DNA of 64,000 nucleotides from Burkholderiales bacterium 67-32 (GCA_001898625.1 MKUP01000027.1:253799-317798), one strand, 5' to 3'. Positions 35,505 to 45,362 are shown, counted from the stretch's first letter. Program-made: numbers and translations. The notes: a model not told the origin generated them from the letters alone.

Positions 35505-36566
35505 ATGTTCGTCAAGAATGCCTGGTACGTTGCCGCCTGGGCGAGCGAGGTGCAAGCCGCGCCCTTTCCCCGCACCCTGTGCGGTGTTCCCGTCGTACTG
35601 TTCCGGGATCCGGGCACGGGCAAGGTGGCTGCCTTGCTCGACCGGTGCTGCCACCGCGGCACGCCCCTGCGGTTCGGCCAGGTCGTGCCGGAAGGCCTGG
35701 AGTGCGGCTATCACGGCATGGTGTTCGACGCGGCTGGCGCCTGTGTCCGGATTCCCGGCCAGGCCTCGATCCCGCCCAAGGCCAGGGTGCAGTCGTTTCC
35801 GGTAGTCGAGCAGGACGAGCTCGTGTGGATATGGATGGGCGAGCCGGAGCAGGCCGATCCCACCCGCATCGTCTCCTACCCCTTCCACAACGATCACGCC
35901 GCCTGGCCGCACAAGTGCCAGGTCTATCACGTCAAGGCCAGCTCCATGCTGCTGGTGGACAACCTGATGGACCTGACCCACCTGGCTTTCGTCCACAAGA
36001 ACACCATAGGCGGCAATCCGAAGGCCCATGTCGAGGCCAGGATGACCGTTACGCCCACCGACGACGGCCTGCACTTCATCCGCTGGCTGATGGACTCCGC
36101 GCCGCCTCCCACCTACACCAAGGCGGTCTCCCTGGCCGACCGCATCGACCGGTGGATGGAGTTCCAGTACATCGCGCCGGGCGCGGTACTGCAATGGACC
36201 GGCGGCATAGACAGCGGCAAGGGCGCGGTGGAAAACCGCGACCAGCCGGGCTTCTCGCTGCGCATCTTCCACGGGCTGACGCCCGAAACCGAGACCACCT
36301 GCTTCTATTTCTGGTCGGCGGCCAACGGCTACCGGCAGGACGACCCCGCTGCGACCGACGCGCTGTTCCACGAGATTGACACGGCCTTCCGCGAGGACAA
36401 GGCCATCGTCGAGGCCCAGCAGGCCATGCTGGCCGACCGCGGCGAACAGGGCCTGATCGACATCGTCTCGGATGCGGCCCGGATCCACATGCGGCGCGCG
36501 GTCAAGCGGATGATCGCGGCGGAAACCCAGGCCGAAGCCGGCCACACTCCAGGAGCAGGAGCATGA
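35505..36566 (+). CDS. Rieske non-heme iron oxygenase alpha subunit (VanA-like)
   Basis: A 353-residue oxygenase subunit. The Rieske [2Fe-2S] cluster is ligated by Cys48, His50, Cys67 and His70 (CCHRG and CGYHG). The mononuclear iron site is in DNLMDLTHLAFVH, the usual D-x2-H-x4-H pattern. Proteins of this type O-demethylate or hydroxylate aromatic acids using electrons from a VanB-like reductase, which is missing here. A strong AAGGAGG site precedes the ATG. It overlaps the LivK-like gene by four bases and is divergent from a GntR regulator. The substrate is unknown. Confidence 0.9.
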   Translation: MFVKNAWYVAAWASEVQAAPFPRTLCGVPVVLFRDPGTGKVAALLDRCCHRGTPLRFGQVVPEGLECGYHGMVFDAAGACVRIPGQASIPPKARVQSFPVVEQDELVWIWMGEPEQADPTRIVSYPFHNDHAAWPHKCQVYHVKASSMLLVDNLMDLTHLAFVHKNTIGGNPKAHVEARMTVTPTDDGLHFIRWLMDSAPPPTYTKAVSLADRIDRWMEFQYIAPGAVLQWTGGIDSGKGAVENRDQPGFSLRIFHGLTPETETTCFYFWSAANGYRQDDPAATDALFHEIDTAFREDKAIVEAQQAMLADRGEQGLIDIVSDAARIHMRRAVKRMIAAETQAEAGHTPGAGA

Positions 36567-37729
36567 CCATGCACGTATCGCGATCCCTCGTTCTGGCCGC
36601 GCTGTTCGCCTGTGGCGCCGCCGCGGCGGCGCCGGTGAAGATCGGTTTCCTGTCGACCTTTTCGGGCCCGGGCGCGGCGCTGGGCGCCGACCAGTACGAC
36701 GGCTTCATGCTGGCCGTGGACCAGGAGAACGGCCGGCTGGGCGGCGTCGAGGTCAAGGTCCTGCGCGAGGACGACGAAATGAAGCCGGAGAAGGGCGTGC
36801 AGATCGCACGCCAGCTACTGGTGCGGGACCAGGTCCCCATCGTGACCGGCATCGTGTTCTCGAACGTCATGATGGCCGTGCATCGGCCCATCACGTCTGG
36901 CAAGGTCTTCCTGGTCGGCTCCAACGCCGGCCCGACGCCGATCACGGGGAAGGGCTGTTCGCCCTTTTTCTTCTCCACGTCGTGGAACAACGATCAGCTG
37001 CACGAAGCGGCCGGCGAGCTGGTCAACCGCATGGGCTTCAAACGGGTCTATCTGCTGGCGCCCAACTACCAGGCGGGCAAGGACGCCATGGAAGGGTTCA
37101 AGCGCACCTACAAGGGCGAGATCCTGGGCGAGGCCTTCAGCCGGGTGAACCAGCCGGACTATTCGGTGGAGATCTCCAACCTGGCCGCGGCCAAGCCGGA
37201 TGCGATCTATACGTTCTACCCGGGCGGCATGGGAGTGAACTTCACCAAGCAGTATCAGCAGGCCGGCCTGATGACGAAGATCCCGATGATCTCGGTCTCG
37301 ACCATCGATGGCTCCACGCTGCCGGCCCTGGGTGATCTGGCGTTGGGCGCGGTCACGAGTTCCCCCTATGCGCCGGACCTGGACAATGCGGCGAACCGCG
37401 AGTTCGTGGAGGCCTTTCGCAAGAAATACCGCCGCGAGCCGTCGCTGTATGCGGCCCAGTCCTACGATGCCGCGCGCCTGATCGCCTCGGCGCTGCGGCG
37501 TACGGGCGGCAATGTCGACGACAAGGCGGCGTTTCGCGCGGCGTTGAAGGCGGCGGACTTCCAGTCGGTGCGCGGGTACTTCGCGTTCAACACCAACCAG
37601 TTCCCGATCTCGCCGTTCTATCGCGTGGACGTGGTCAAGGGCCAGGACGGGACGGCCGCGCTTGCCAGCAAGGGCGTCATCTTCGAACGCAGCCGCGACT
37701 CCTTCGCACAGGAGTGCCGGATGGATTGA
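36563..37729 (+). CDS. ABC transporter substrate-binding protein, LivK-like (type I periplasmic fold)
   Basis: A 388-residue periplasmic protein with signal peptide ending in ACGAAAAAP. The Peripla_BP_6 pattern runs VKIGFLSTFSGPGAALGADQYDGFMLAV, then AYLLAPNYQAGKDA-like (YLLAPNYQAGKDAMEGF near residue 155) and QSYDAARLIASAL. Such proteins feed branched-chain amino acid type ABC carriers; relatives in catabolic clusters bind aromatic acids. No permease or ATPase gene is next to it. The ATG overlaps the oxygenase stop (ATGA), so both products are made together and the protein may bring in that enzyme's substrate. Confidence 0.88.
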   Translation: MTMHVSRSLVLAALFACGAAAAAPVKIGFLSTFSGPGAALGADQYDGFMLAVDQENGRLGGVEVKVLREDDEMKPEKGVQIARQLLVRDQVPIVTGIVFSNVMMAVHRPITSGKVFLVGSNAGPTPITGKGCSPFFFSTSWNNDQLHEAAGELVNRMGFKRVYLLAPNYQAGKDAMEGFKRTYKGEILGEAFSRVNQPDYSVEISNLAAAKPDAIYTFYPGGMGVNFTKQYQQAGLMTKIPMISVSTIDGSTLPALGDLALGAVTSSPYAPDLDNAANREFVEAFRKKYRREPSLYAAQSYDAARLIASALRRTGGNVDDKAAFRAALKAADFQSVRGYFAFNTNQFPISPFYRVDVVKGQDGTAALASKGVIFERSRDSFAQECRMD

Positions 37730-37895
37730 ATCGCTCAGCCGGCTGACATCCGCATGTCGTTGACTATCGATCGGAACACTTGTTAACGTAGGCCCCGCAC
37801 GACCCTCGTGCGGCCTTCCTCGCGCACCCGCTCTTTCCGCCTTGCCGTTCCGCCCAGCCGGCCCATGGCCGTCGACGACGTCTGGAGGTACCGCG
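37730..37895 (+). promoter_or_regulatory. nar operon upstream region with a hairpin
   Basis: A 166-bp gap without gene. An 8-bp stem (CCGCACGA 37795-37802, TCGTGCGG 37806-37813) with a 3-nt loop may end the upstream transcript, though no T-tract follows. TTGACT (37760-37765) with TTAACG 17 bp on is a weak promoter candidate. No good FNR/Anr or NarL box is recognisable. Confidence 0.3.
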
Positions 37896-40800
37896 GTGAG
37901 TTACCTGATCGATCGCCTCAAGTATTTCAGCCGGGTCAAGCAATCGTTCTCCGGCGGCCACGGCGCCGTCGTCCAGGAGGACCGGTCCTGGGAGAATGCC
38001 TACCGGGACCGCTGGCAGCACGACAAGATCGTGCGCTCGACCCACGGCGTCAACTGCACCGGCTCCTGTTCGTGGAAGATCTACGTCAAGGGCGGCATCG
38101 TTACCTGGGAAACTCAGCAGACCGACTATCCGCGCACGCGGCCGGACATGCCCAATCATGAACCGCGCGGTTGTTCGCGCGGCGCGTCGTATTCCTGGTA
38201 TCTGTACAGCGCCAACCGCCTCAAGTACCCCATGCTGCGCGGCCGCCTGGCCCGCATGTGGCGCGAGGCGCGCAAGACCATGGCGCCGATGCAGGCCTGG
38301 GAACACATCTGCACCACGCCGGCGCTGGCGGCGGAGTACAAGTCCATGCGCGGCATGGGCGGGTTCGTGCGCACGACCTGGGACGAGGCCAATGAACTGG
38401 TGGCCGCCGCCAACGCGTATACCGTCAAGCGCTACGGTCCCGACCGGGTGGTCGGATTCTCGCCCATTCCGGCGATGTCCATGGTGTCCTTCGCGGCCGG
38501 CAGCCGTTATCTCTCGCTGCTGGGCGGCACCATCCTGAGCTTCTACGACTGGTATTGCGACCTGCCGCCGTCCAGTCCCCAGACCTGGGGCGAGCAGACC
38601 GACGTGGCCGAGTCCGCGGACTGGTTCAACTCCAGCTTCATCATGATGTGGGGCTCGAACGTGCCGCAGACGCGCACGCCCGACGCCCACTTCATGGTCG
38701 AGGCACGCTACCGCGGCGCCAAGATCGTGTCGATCTTCCCGGACTACGCGGAAGGCTCGAAGTTCGGCGACATCTGGCTGCATCCCAAGCAGGGGACCGA
38801 TGCCGCGCTGGCGCTGGCGATGGGGCACGTCATCCTCAAGGAATTCCACCTGGGCGGCAAGAGCGAGTATTTCCGCGAGTACTGCCGCCGGTATTCCGAC
38901 ATGCCCTTCCTGGTCTGCCTGGAGCGCCACGGCGACCGCTACGTGGCCGGGCGCTTCCTGCGGGCGGCGGACCTGCCCGACGCACTGGGCCAGGGCAATC
39001 ATCCGGACTGGAAGACGGTCGCCATCGACGAACACTCGGGGCGGCTGGTCGCGCCGCTGGGCTCGGTGGGCTTTCGCTGGGGCCAGAAGGAAGGGGGCGA
39101 CCAGGGCAAGTGGAACCTGGAGTCCCGCGATGCCTCGGGCAGCGACGTCAGCCTGCGCCTGTCGCTGGTCGGCAGCCACGACGAGGTGGTGCCGGTGGCC
39201 TTCCCCTATTTCGGCGGGGCCCAGCACGACTATTTCCAGGGCACCGACCACGACGAGGTGCTGGTGCGCAACATGGCGGCGCGGCGGGTGGCGACCCGCG
39301 AGGGCGAGGCGCTGGTGGTCACGGTGTACGACCTGCTGATGGCCAACTACGGGCTGGACCGCGGCTTGGGCGGCGGCAACGTGGCGGTGTCCTACGACGA
39401 CGACGTGCCCGGCACGCCGGCCTGGCAGGAGCGCATCACCGGCGTGCGGCGCGACGACGTCGTCACGGTCGCGCGCCAGTTCGCTGACAACGCCGACAAG
39501 ACGCAAGGCCGGTCCATGGTGATCCTGGGCGCGGGCCTGAACCACTGGTACCACATGGACATGGCCTACCGCGGCATCATCAACCTGGTGGTGATGTGCG
39601 GCTGCGTGGGCAAGTCGGGCGGCGGCTGGTGCCACTACGTCGGGCAGGAAAAGCTGCGGCCGCAGACGGGCTGGACCACCGTCGCTTTTGGGCTGGACTG
39701 GGCCCGCCCGCCGCGGCACATGAACGGTACCTCATTCTTCTACGCGCACACCGACCAGTGGCGCTACGAGAAGCTGAAAGTGCAGGATCTCCTGTCGCCA
39801 CTGGCCGACGCGGCGCAGTTCCAGGGGGCCATGATCGACTTCAACGTGCGCGCCGAACGCATGGGCTGGCTGCCGTCCGCGCCGCAGTTGCAGACCAATC
39901 CGCTCGAGGTCGTCCGGGCCGCGCGCGAAGCCGGGCAGGAGCCCGCGGCCTATGCGGTGCAGGCGCTGCGCGAGGGGCGGCTGAAGATGTCCTGCGAGGA
40001 TCCCGACCATCCCGACAACTTCCCGCGCAACCTGTTCGTCTGGCGCTCCAATCTGCTGGGGTCCTCGGGTAAGGGGCACGAGTATTTCCTCAAGCACCTG
40101 CTGGGTGCGCGCCACGGCGTGCAGGGCAAGGACCTGGGCGAGACCGGCCAGCAGAAGCCCGACGAGGTGGCCTGGCGCGACGAGGCACCCCAGGGCAAGC
40201 TCGACCTGCTGGTCACGCTGGACTTCCGCATGTCCACCACCTGCATGTATTCCGACGTGGTGCTGCCCACCGCCACCTGGTACGAGAAGAACGATCTGAA
40301 CACCTCGGACATGCACCCCTTCATCCACCCGCTGTCGGCGGCGGTGGATCCGGTCTGGGAATCGCGTAGCGACTGGGAGATCTACAAGGGCATCGCCGCG
40401 GCCTTCTCGCGCATCGCGCGGGACGAGCTGCCGGCCGCGCAGGACCTGGTGCTGACGCCGCTGCAGCACGACACGCCGGGAGAACTGGGCGACCCCTACG
40501 GCGTGCGCGACTGGAAGCGCGGCGAGACCGAGCCCGTGCCGGGCAAGACGATGCCGTCGATGACCGTGGTCGAGCGCAACTATCCCGAGCTGTACCGCCA
40601 GTTCACCTCGCTCGGCCCGCTGACGCGCAAGCTCGGCGTGGGCGGCAAGGGCATCTCGTGGAGCGCGGACAGCGAGTGCGACCTGCTCGCGCAACTGAAC
40701 TACGCGGTGGACGAAAGCGGTCCCAGCCACGGCTTGCCGCGCCTGGACACGGACATCGACGCGGCCGAGGCCATCTTGACCCTGGCCCCGGAGACCAATG

Positions 40801-41645
40801 GCCATGTGGCCGTCAAGGCCTGGGAGGCGCTGTCCGCCGTCACGGGGCGCGACCACACCCACCTGGCGGCTCCGCGCGAGCACGAGAAGATCCGCTATCG
40901 CGACATCCAGGCGCAGCCGCGCAAGATCATCTCGTCGCCGACGTGGTCGGGCGTGGAGTCCGACCACGTGAGCTACAACGCCGGCTACACCAACGTGCAC
41001 GAGCTCATACCCTGGCGCACGCTCACGGGCCGGCAGCAGCTCTACCAGGACCATGTGTGGATGCGCGCCTTCGGCGAAGCCATGTGTACCTATCGTCCGC
41101 CCGTGGACACCGGCTCCATCCGGCCCATGCTGGAGGCCCCGCGCGATAACGGCAATCCGCAGCTGGTGCTGAACTTCCTGACTCCGCACCAGAAATGGGG
41201 CATCCATTCGACCTATACCGACAACCTGCTCATGCTGACGCTGTCGCGGGGCGGCCCCATCCTCTGGATGTCCGAGATCGACGCGGCCAAGGCCGGCATC
41301 GCCGACAACGACTGGATCGAGGCGTACAACGTCAACGGCGCGCTGGTGGCGCGCGCGGTGGTCAGTCAGCGCGTGCCGCAGGGGATGACGATGATGTATC
41401 ACGCCCAGGAGAAGATCGTGAACACGCCGGGGTCGGAGATCACCGGCACCCGCGGCGGCATCCACAATTCGGTGACGCGGATCGTGCTCAAGCCCACGCA
41501 CATGATAGGCGGGTACGCCCACCTTTCGTACGGCCTGAACTACTACGGCACGGTGGGCTCGAACCGCGACGAATTCGTGATCGTCCGCAGGATGGCCAAG
41601 GTCGACTGGCTCGACACGCCGGCCGCGGCCCAGGCAACCCGCTAG
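37896..41645 (+). CDS. narG: Respiratory nitrate reductase alpha subunit
   Basis: A 1249-residue molybdenum enzyme subunit that reduces nitrate to nitrite on the cytoplasmic side of the inner membrane. The FS0 [4Fe-4S] ligands match E. coli closely: His50, Cys54, Cys58 and Cys93; the molybdenum ligand Asp222 lies in FYDWYCDLPPSSP. Length is the same as E. coli NarG (1247). Start is GTG 37896 with GGAGG about 8 nt upstream; the open frame extends 54 bp further, without family resemblance. First gene of narGHJI. Confidence 0.97.
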   Translation: MSYLIDRLKYFSRVKQSFSGGHGAVVQEDRSWENAYRDRWQHDKIVRSTHGVNCTGSCSWKIYVKGGIVTWETQQTDYPRTRPDMPNHEPRGCSRGASYSWYLYSANRLKYPMLRGRLARMWREARKTMAPMQAWEHICTTPALAAEYKSMRGMGGFVRTTWDEANELVAAANAYTVKRYGPDRVVGFSPIPAMSMVSFAAGSRYLSLLGGTILSFYDWYCDLPPSSPQTWGEQTDVAESADWFNSSFIMMWGSNVPQTRTPDAHFMVEARYRGAKIVSIFPDYAEGSKFGDIWLHPKQGTDAALALAMGHVILKEFHLGGKSEYFREYCRRYSDMPFLVCLERHGDRYVAGRFLRAADLPDALGQGNHPDWKTVAIDEHSGRLVAPLGSVGFRWGQKEGGDQGKWNLESRDASGSDVSLRLSLVGSHDEVVPVAFPYFGGAQHDYFQGTDHDEVLVRNMAARRVATREGEALVVTVYDLLMANYGLDRGLGGGNVAVSYDDDVPGTPAWQERITGVRRDDVVTVARQFADNADKTQGRSMVILGAGLNHWYHMDMAYRGIINLVVMCGCVGKSGGGWCHYVGQEKLRPQTGWTTVAFGLDWARPPRHMNGTSFFYAHTDQWRYEKLKVQDLLSPLADAAQFQGAMIDFNVRAERMGWLPSAPQLQTNPLEVVRAAREAGQEPAAYAVQALREGRLKMSCEDPDHPDNFPRNLFVWRSNLLGSSGKGHEYFLKHLLGARHGVQGKDLGETGQQKPDEVAWRDEAPQGKLDLLVTLDFRMSTTCMYSDVVLPTATWYEKNDLNTSDMHPFIHPLSAAVDPVWESRSDWEIYKGIAAAFSRIARDELPAAQDLVLTPLQHDTPGELGDPYGVRDWKRGETEPVPGKTMPSMTVVERNYPELYRQFTSLGPLTRKLGVGGKGISWSADSECDLLAQLNYAVDESGPSHGLPRLDTDIDAAEAILTLAPETNGHVAVKAWEALSAVTGRDHTHLAAPREHEKIRYRDIQAQPRKIISSPTWSGVESDHVSYNAGYTNVHELIPWRTLTGRQQLYQDHVWMRAFGEAMCTYRPPVDTGSIRPMLEAPRDNGNPQLVLNFLTPHQKWGIHSTYTDNLLMLTLSRGGPILWMSEIDAAKAGIADNDWIEAYNVNGALVARAVVSQRVPQGMTMMYHAQEKIVNTPGSEITGTRGGIHNSVTRIVLKPTHMIGGYAHLSYGLNYYGTVGSNRDEFVIVRRMAKVDWLDTPAAAQATR

Positions 41646-41661
41646 AGACCGGGAGACGACG

Positions 41662-43206
41662 ATGAAGATCCGCGCGCAGATCGCGATGGTGCTGAACCTG
41701 GACAAGTGCATCGGCTGCCATACCTGTTCGGTCACCTGCAAGAACGTCTGGACCTCGCGCCAGGGGGTGGAGTACGCCTGGTTCAACAATGTCGAGACCA
41801 AGCCCGGCGTCGGCTTTCCCAAGGACTGGGAGAACCAGAAGCGCTGGAACGGCGGATGGCGGCGCCGAGCGGACGGCAGGATAGAGCCGCGCCAGGGCGG
41901 CAGGCTCAAGCTGCTGGCGAACATCTTCGCCAATCCCAACCTGCCCGAGATCGACGACTACTACGAACCCTTCACCTTCGACTACGACCATTTGCAGTCG
42001 GCGCCGGAACAGCAGGCCGCCCCCACCGCCAGGCCGCGCTCGCTCATCACCGGGCAGCGCATGGACAAGATCGAGTGGGGACCCAATTGGGAGGAGATCC
42101 TGGGCGGGGAATTCTCCAAGCGATCCCAGGACTACAACTTCGAGGACGTCCAGAAAGAGATCTACGGACAGTTCGAGAACACCTTCATGATGTATCTGCC
42201 ACGCCTGTGCGAGCACTGCCTGAACCCCAGCTGCGTGGCGAGCTGTCCGTCGGGCTCGATCTACAAGCGCGAGGAGGACGGCGTGGTGCTGATCGACCAG
42301 GACAAGTGCCGCGGCTGGCGCATGTGCGTGTCGGGCTGTCCGTACAAGAAGATCTACTACAACTGGCACAGCGGCAAGGCCGAGAAGTGCATCTTCTGCT
42401 ATCCGCGCATCGAGGCGGGCCAGCCTACCGTCTGTTCGGAAACCTGCGTGGGGCGGATCCGCTACCTGGGGGTGCTGCTGTACGACGCCGACCGCATCGA
42501 GCAGGCGGCGGCGGTCGAGAACGAGAAGGATCTGTACCAGGCGCAACTGGATGTGTTCGTCGATCCGCACGACCCGGCCGTCGCCGCCCAGGCGCTGGCT
42601 GACGGGGTTCCGCAGTCCTGGCTGGACGCGGCGCGCGTGTCGCCGACCTACAAGATGGCGGTGGAGTGGAAGATCGCGTTCCCGCTGCACCCGGAGTACC
42701 GCACGCTGCCCATGGTCTGGTACGTGCCGCCGCTTTCGCCCATCCAGTCCGCCGCCCACAGCGGCCAGATCGGCTCCTTCGGCGAGCTGCCCGACGTGAA
42801 GTCGCTGCGCATCCCGCTGCGCTATCTGGCCAACATGCTGACGGCCGGCGACGAGGCGCCGGTGGCCCTGGCGCTGGAGCGCCTGCTGGCGATGCGCGCC
42901 TTCATGCGGGCGCGCACGGTGGACCGGCAGGAGCGGCGCGACATCCTGGACCAGGTCGGCCTGAGCCTGGCCCAGGTCGAGGACATGTACCGCTATCTCG
43001 CCATCGCCAACTACGAGGACCGCTTCGTCATCCCCACCGCCCACCGCGAATACGCCGAGAACGCCTTCGACCTGAAGGGCTCCTGCGGCTTCACCTTCGG
43101 CGACGGCTGTTCGAACGGCGTCTCGCAGACCTCGCTGTTCGGCGCGCCGCCGCGCGACCGCGCGGAGCAGCCGGTGACGTTCATGGAAGTACAGCGCAGC
43201 CGATGA
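41662..43206 (+). CDS. narH: Respiratory nitrate reductase beta subunit
   Basis: A 514-residue electron-transfer subunit with four iron-sulfur clusters. Cysteines 16, 19, 22 and 26 (CIGCHTCSVTC) match E. coli, followed by CEHCLNPSCVASCPSG, by CRGWRMCVSGCPYKK in which Trp replaces one Cys as expected for the [3Fe-4S] cluster, and by CIFCYPRIEAGQPTVCSETC. Starts 16 bp after narG and overlaps narJ by four bases. Confidence 0.97.
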   Translation: MKIRAQIAMVLNLDKCIGCHTCSVTCKNVWTSRQGVEYAWFNNVETKPGVGFPKDWENQKRWNGGWRRRADGRIEPRQGGRLKLLANIFANPNLPEIDDYYEPFTFDYDHLQSAPEQQAAPTARPRSLITGQRMDKIEWGPNWEEILGGEFSKRSQDYNFEDVQKEIYGQFENTFMMYLPRLCEHCLNPSCVASCPSGSIYKREEDGVVLIDQDKCRGWRMCVSGCPYKKIYYNWHSGKAEKCIFCYPRIEAGQPTVCSETCVGRIRYLGVLLYDADRIEQAAAVENEKDLYQAQLDVFVDPHDPAVAAQALADGVPQSWLDAARVSPTYKMAVEWKIAFPLHPEYRTLPMVWYVPPLSPIQSAAHSGQIGSFGELPDVKSLRIPLRYLANMLTAGDEAPVALALERLLAMRAFMRARTVDRQERRDILDQVGLSLAQVEDMYRYLAIANYEDRFVIPTAHREYAENAFDLKGSCGFTFGDGCSNGVSQTSLFGAPPRDRAEQPVTFMEVQRSR

Positions 43207-43871
43207 GCTATACCGTGCTTTCCGCCCTGCTGGCCTATCCCGACGCCGAGATGGTGGCGGCGCTGCCCGAGCTGCGGTCGGCGCTGGCGCCGGCCGACGC
43301 CGCCACGCTGGCGCCGCTGTTCGCGATGATGGAAGGCAAGCCCGACCTGATCGCGCTGCAGGAAGAATACGTGGCGACCTTCGACCGGCGCCCAGCCCAC
43401 TCGCTGCATCTGTTCGAGCATGTCCACGGCGAATCGCGCGACCGTGGGCAGGCCATGGTGAACCTGCGCGAGGAATACCTGCGGCATGGCCTCGAACCCC
43501 GGCCGGGGGAACTGCCGGACTACGTGCCGATGTTCCTGGAGTTCCTGGGCCAGTTGCCCGCGCCGCAGGCGGCGGCGCTGTTGGGCGATGCCATCCACGT
43601 GCTGGCCCGCATCGGTGAAAAGCTCGACGCCGCGGGCAGCCCGTACGCCCGGCCCTTCGACGTGCTGCGGCGCCTGACCGACGTCCAACCCCAGGCCTTG
43701 CCCGAGCCACCCGAGGGCGACATGGAGGAAGGCATGGTCACGTTCGGGCCCGGTGCCGGCATGACCGAACCGGTCCTGCGCGCGCATGGCCAGCCGCAGC
43801 CGGTGCGCTTCCACGCGACCGATCCGCGGCGCGCGGCGGCCGGACCAAGCAAGGGAGGAAACCATGGGTGA
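43203..43871 (+). CDS. narJ: Nitrate reductase molybdenum cofactor assembly chaperone
   Basis: A 222-residue cytoplasmic chaperone needed for cofactor insertion into NarG and membrane attachment of NarGH. The NarJ/TorD pattern is clear: LSALLAYPDAEM at the N terminus, LQEEYVATFDR, SLHLFEHVHGESRDRGQAM and LPDYVPMFLEFL. ATG 43203 overlaps the narH stop (ATGA); the C terminus overlaps the narI start by eight bases. Confidence 0.95.
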   Translation: MSYTVLSALLAYPDAEMVAALPELRSALAPADAATLAPLFAMMEGKPDLIALQEEYVATFDRRPAHSLHLFEHVHGESRDRGQAMVNLREEYLRHGLEPRPGELPDYVPMFLEFLGQLPAPQAAALLGDAIHVLARIGEKLDAAGSPYARPFDVLRRLTDVQPQALPEPPEGDMEEGMVTFGPGAGMTEPVLRAHGQPQPVRFHATDPRRAAAGPSKGGNHG

Positions 43872-44553
43872 CTATCTGCACCATTTCTTCTTCGCCATCT
43901 ATCCGTACATCGCGCTGGCGATCTTCCTGCTGGGCAGCCTGGCCCGGTTCGAGCGCGGGCAGTACACGTGGAAGAGCGACTCCAGCCAGTTGCTCAAGCG
44001 CGGTACCCTGCGCTGGGGCAGCAATCTCTTCCACATCGGCATCATCTCGCTGTTCTTCACGCACCTGGTCGGCCTCCTGACGCCGCCCGCCGTCTACCAT
44101 GCGATGGGCATTTCCACCGGATTCAAGCAGACGATGGCGATCGTCGTGGGCGCCATCCTGGGGCTGGTCTGCCTGGCGGGGCTGTTGCTGCTGATCTGGC
44201 GGCGCTGGTCCGAGCCTCGCATCGCGGCGACCTCGCGCTTCTCGGACTGGCTGACCCTGGTCTGGATACTGATCGTCCTGGTGCTGGGTCTCTTGTCGAT
44301 CCTGACCTCGATGCAGCACAAGGACGGCGCGGTCATGATCGCGCTGGGCGAGTGGGCGCAGCGCATCGTGACCTTCCGCGGCGGCGCCGCCGAGGCCATG
44401 GCGGGCACGCCCGTCATCTACCACGTGCACATGGTGTTGGGCATGACGCTGTTCGCGATCTTCCCGTTCACGCGGCTGGTGCACGTGTGGAGCGGATTCG
44501 GCTCGGTCGCCTACCTGGGGCGGGCCTGGCAACTGGTGCGGCCGCGCGGATAA
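43864..44553 (+). CDS. narI: Respiratory nitrate reductase gamma subunit
   Basis: A 229-residue membrane cytochrome b subunit that oxidises quinol and passes electrons to NarH. Five membrane helices with His residues for two b hemes (GSNLFHIGIISLFFTHLVGL and IYHVHMVLGMTLFAIFPFTRLVH). Start ATG 43864 (MGDYLHHFFF), inside the 3' end of narJ, preceded by AAGGAGG. Normal length. Confidence 0.96.
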   Translation: MGDYLHHFFFAIYPYIALAIFLLGSLARFERGQYTWKSDSSQLLKRGTLRWGSNLFHIGIISLFFTHLVGLLTPPAVYHAMGISTGFKQTMAIVVGAILGLVCLAGLLLLIWRRWSEPRIAATSRFSDWLTLVWILIVLVLGLLSILTSMQHKDGAVMIALGEWAQRIVTFRGGAAEAMAGTPVIYHVHMVLGMTLFAIFPFTRLVHVWSGFGSVAYLGRAWQLVRPRG

Positions 44554-44562
44554 GGGGACGGC

Positions 44563-45306
44563 ATGATATCGGTCAACGGCGTCGTCATCGACGAGGCACG
44601 CTTGGCGTCGGAGGCCCAGCGTCACCAGGAGGCCGTCGATCCCATGGAAAGCGCCGCGCAGGAACTGGTGCTGCGGGAACTGCTGGCCCAGCGGGCCCGC
44701 GCGCTGGGCGTGGGCACGGAAGGCGACGAGGCGGTACGGGCGGTGCTGGCGGCGGAGGTGCGCACGCCCAGCGCCGACGAAGCCGCCTGCCGCCGCTACT
44801 ACGACATGCACGGCGAGCGCTTCGTGGTCGACGCGTGGGTCGAGGTCGAACATATCCTGTTCCAGCTGACACCCCGCATCCGCGCGCCGATGCTGCGCCA
44901 TCGGGCCGGCGAGATCCTGCAAGCCCTGGCGCAGGCGGGCCCGGCGGCCTTCGCCGACATGGCGCGGCAATATTCCAACTGCCCCTCGGCCGCCGCCGGC
45001 GGCGGGCTGGGCATGGTGCGGCGCGGCGAAACGGTGCCCGAGTTCGAAGCCGAGGTGTTCGCCATGCCGGCGCATACGCTGCGCGACCGGCTGGTCGAGA
45101 CCCGGTACGGCTTCCACATCGTCCGTACCGGCGCCCGGGACCCGGGCCGCACACTGGCCTTCGAGGAGGCGCACGCGCGCATCGCCGAGTGGCTGCAGGC
45201 CGCCAGCGAGCGCCGCGCCACCCACCAGTACCTGCAATGGCTCGTGGGCCAGGCCGACATCAAGGGGTTGGACATGCAGGGGGCGGATTCGCCGCTGCTG
45301 CAATAG
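44563..45306 (+). CDS. PpiC/parvulin-type peptidylprolyl isomerase (NifM-like), nar operon
   Basis: A 247-residue protein with a parvulin domain about residues 95-200 (VEHILFQL, ADMARQYSNCPSAAAGGGLGMVRRGETVPEFEAEVF, TRYGFHIVRTGAR) and an N-terminal helical SurA/NifM-like part. No signal peptide, so it acts in the cytoplasm. Genes of this type commonly follow narGHJI in beta- and gamma-proteobacteria and probably help assemble the reductase. It starts 9 bp after narI. Confidence 0.88.
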   Translation: MISVNGVVIDEARLASEAQRHQEAVDPMESAAQELVLRELLAQRARALGVGTEGDEAVRAVLAAEVRTPSADEAACRRYYDMHGERFVVDAWVEVEHILFQLTPRIRAPMLRHRAGEILQALAQAGPAAFADMARQYSNCPSAAAGGGLGMVRRGETVPEFEAEVFAMPAHTLRDRLVETRYGFHIVRTGARDPGRTLAFEEAHARIAEWLQAASERRATHQYLQWLVGQADIKGLDMQGADSPLLQ

Positions 45307-45362
45307 CGCGTGGTTCGAACGCAGGCGCCGGACGGGGCGGGCCGTCGATCGGGAGAATGCTC

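Noticed and set aside
37760..37774. Possible FNR/Anr box before narG
   Set aside because: TTGAC-TATC-GATCG matches only one half-site; the right half lacks ATCAA.
37764..43710. Long minus-strand open frames opposite narG, narH and narJ
   Set aside because: Complement of well-supported nar genes; no motif, skewed composition.
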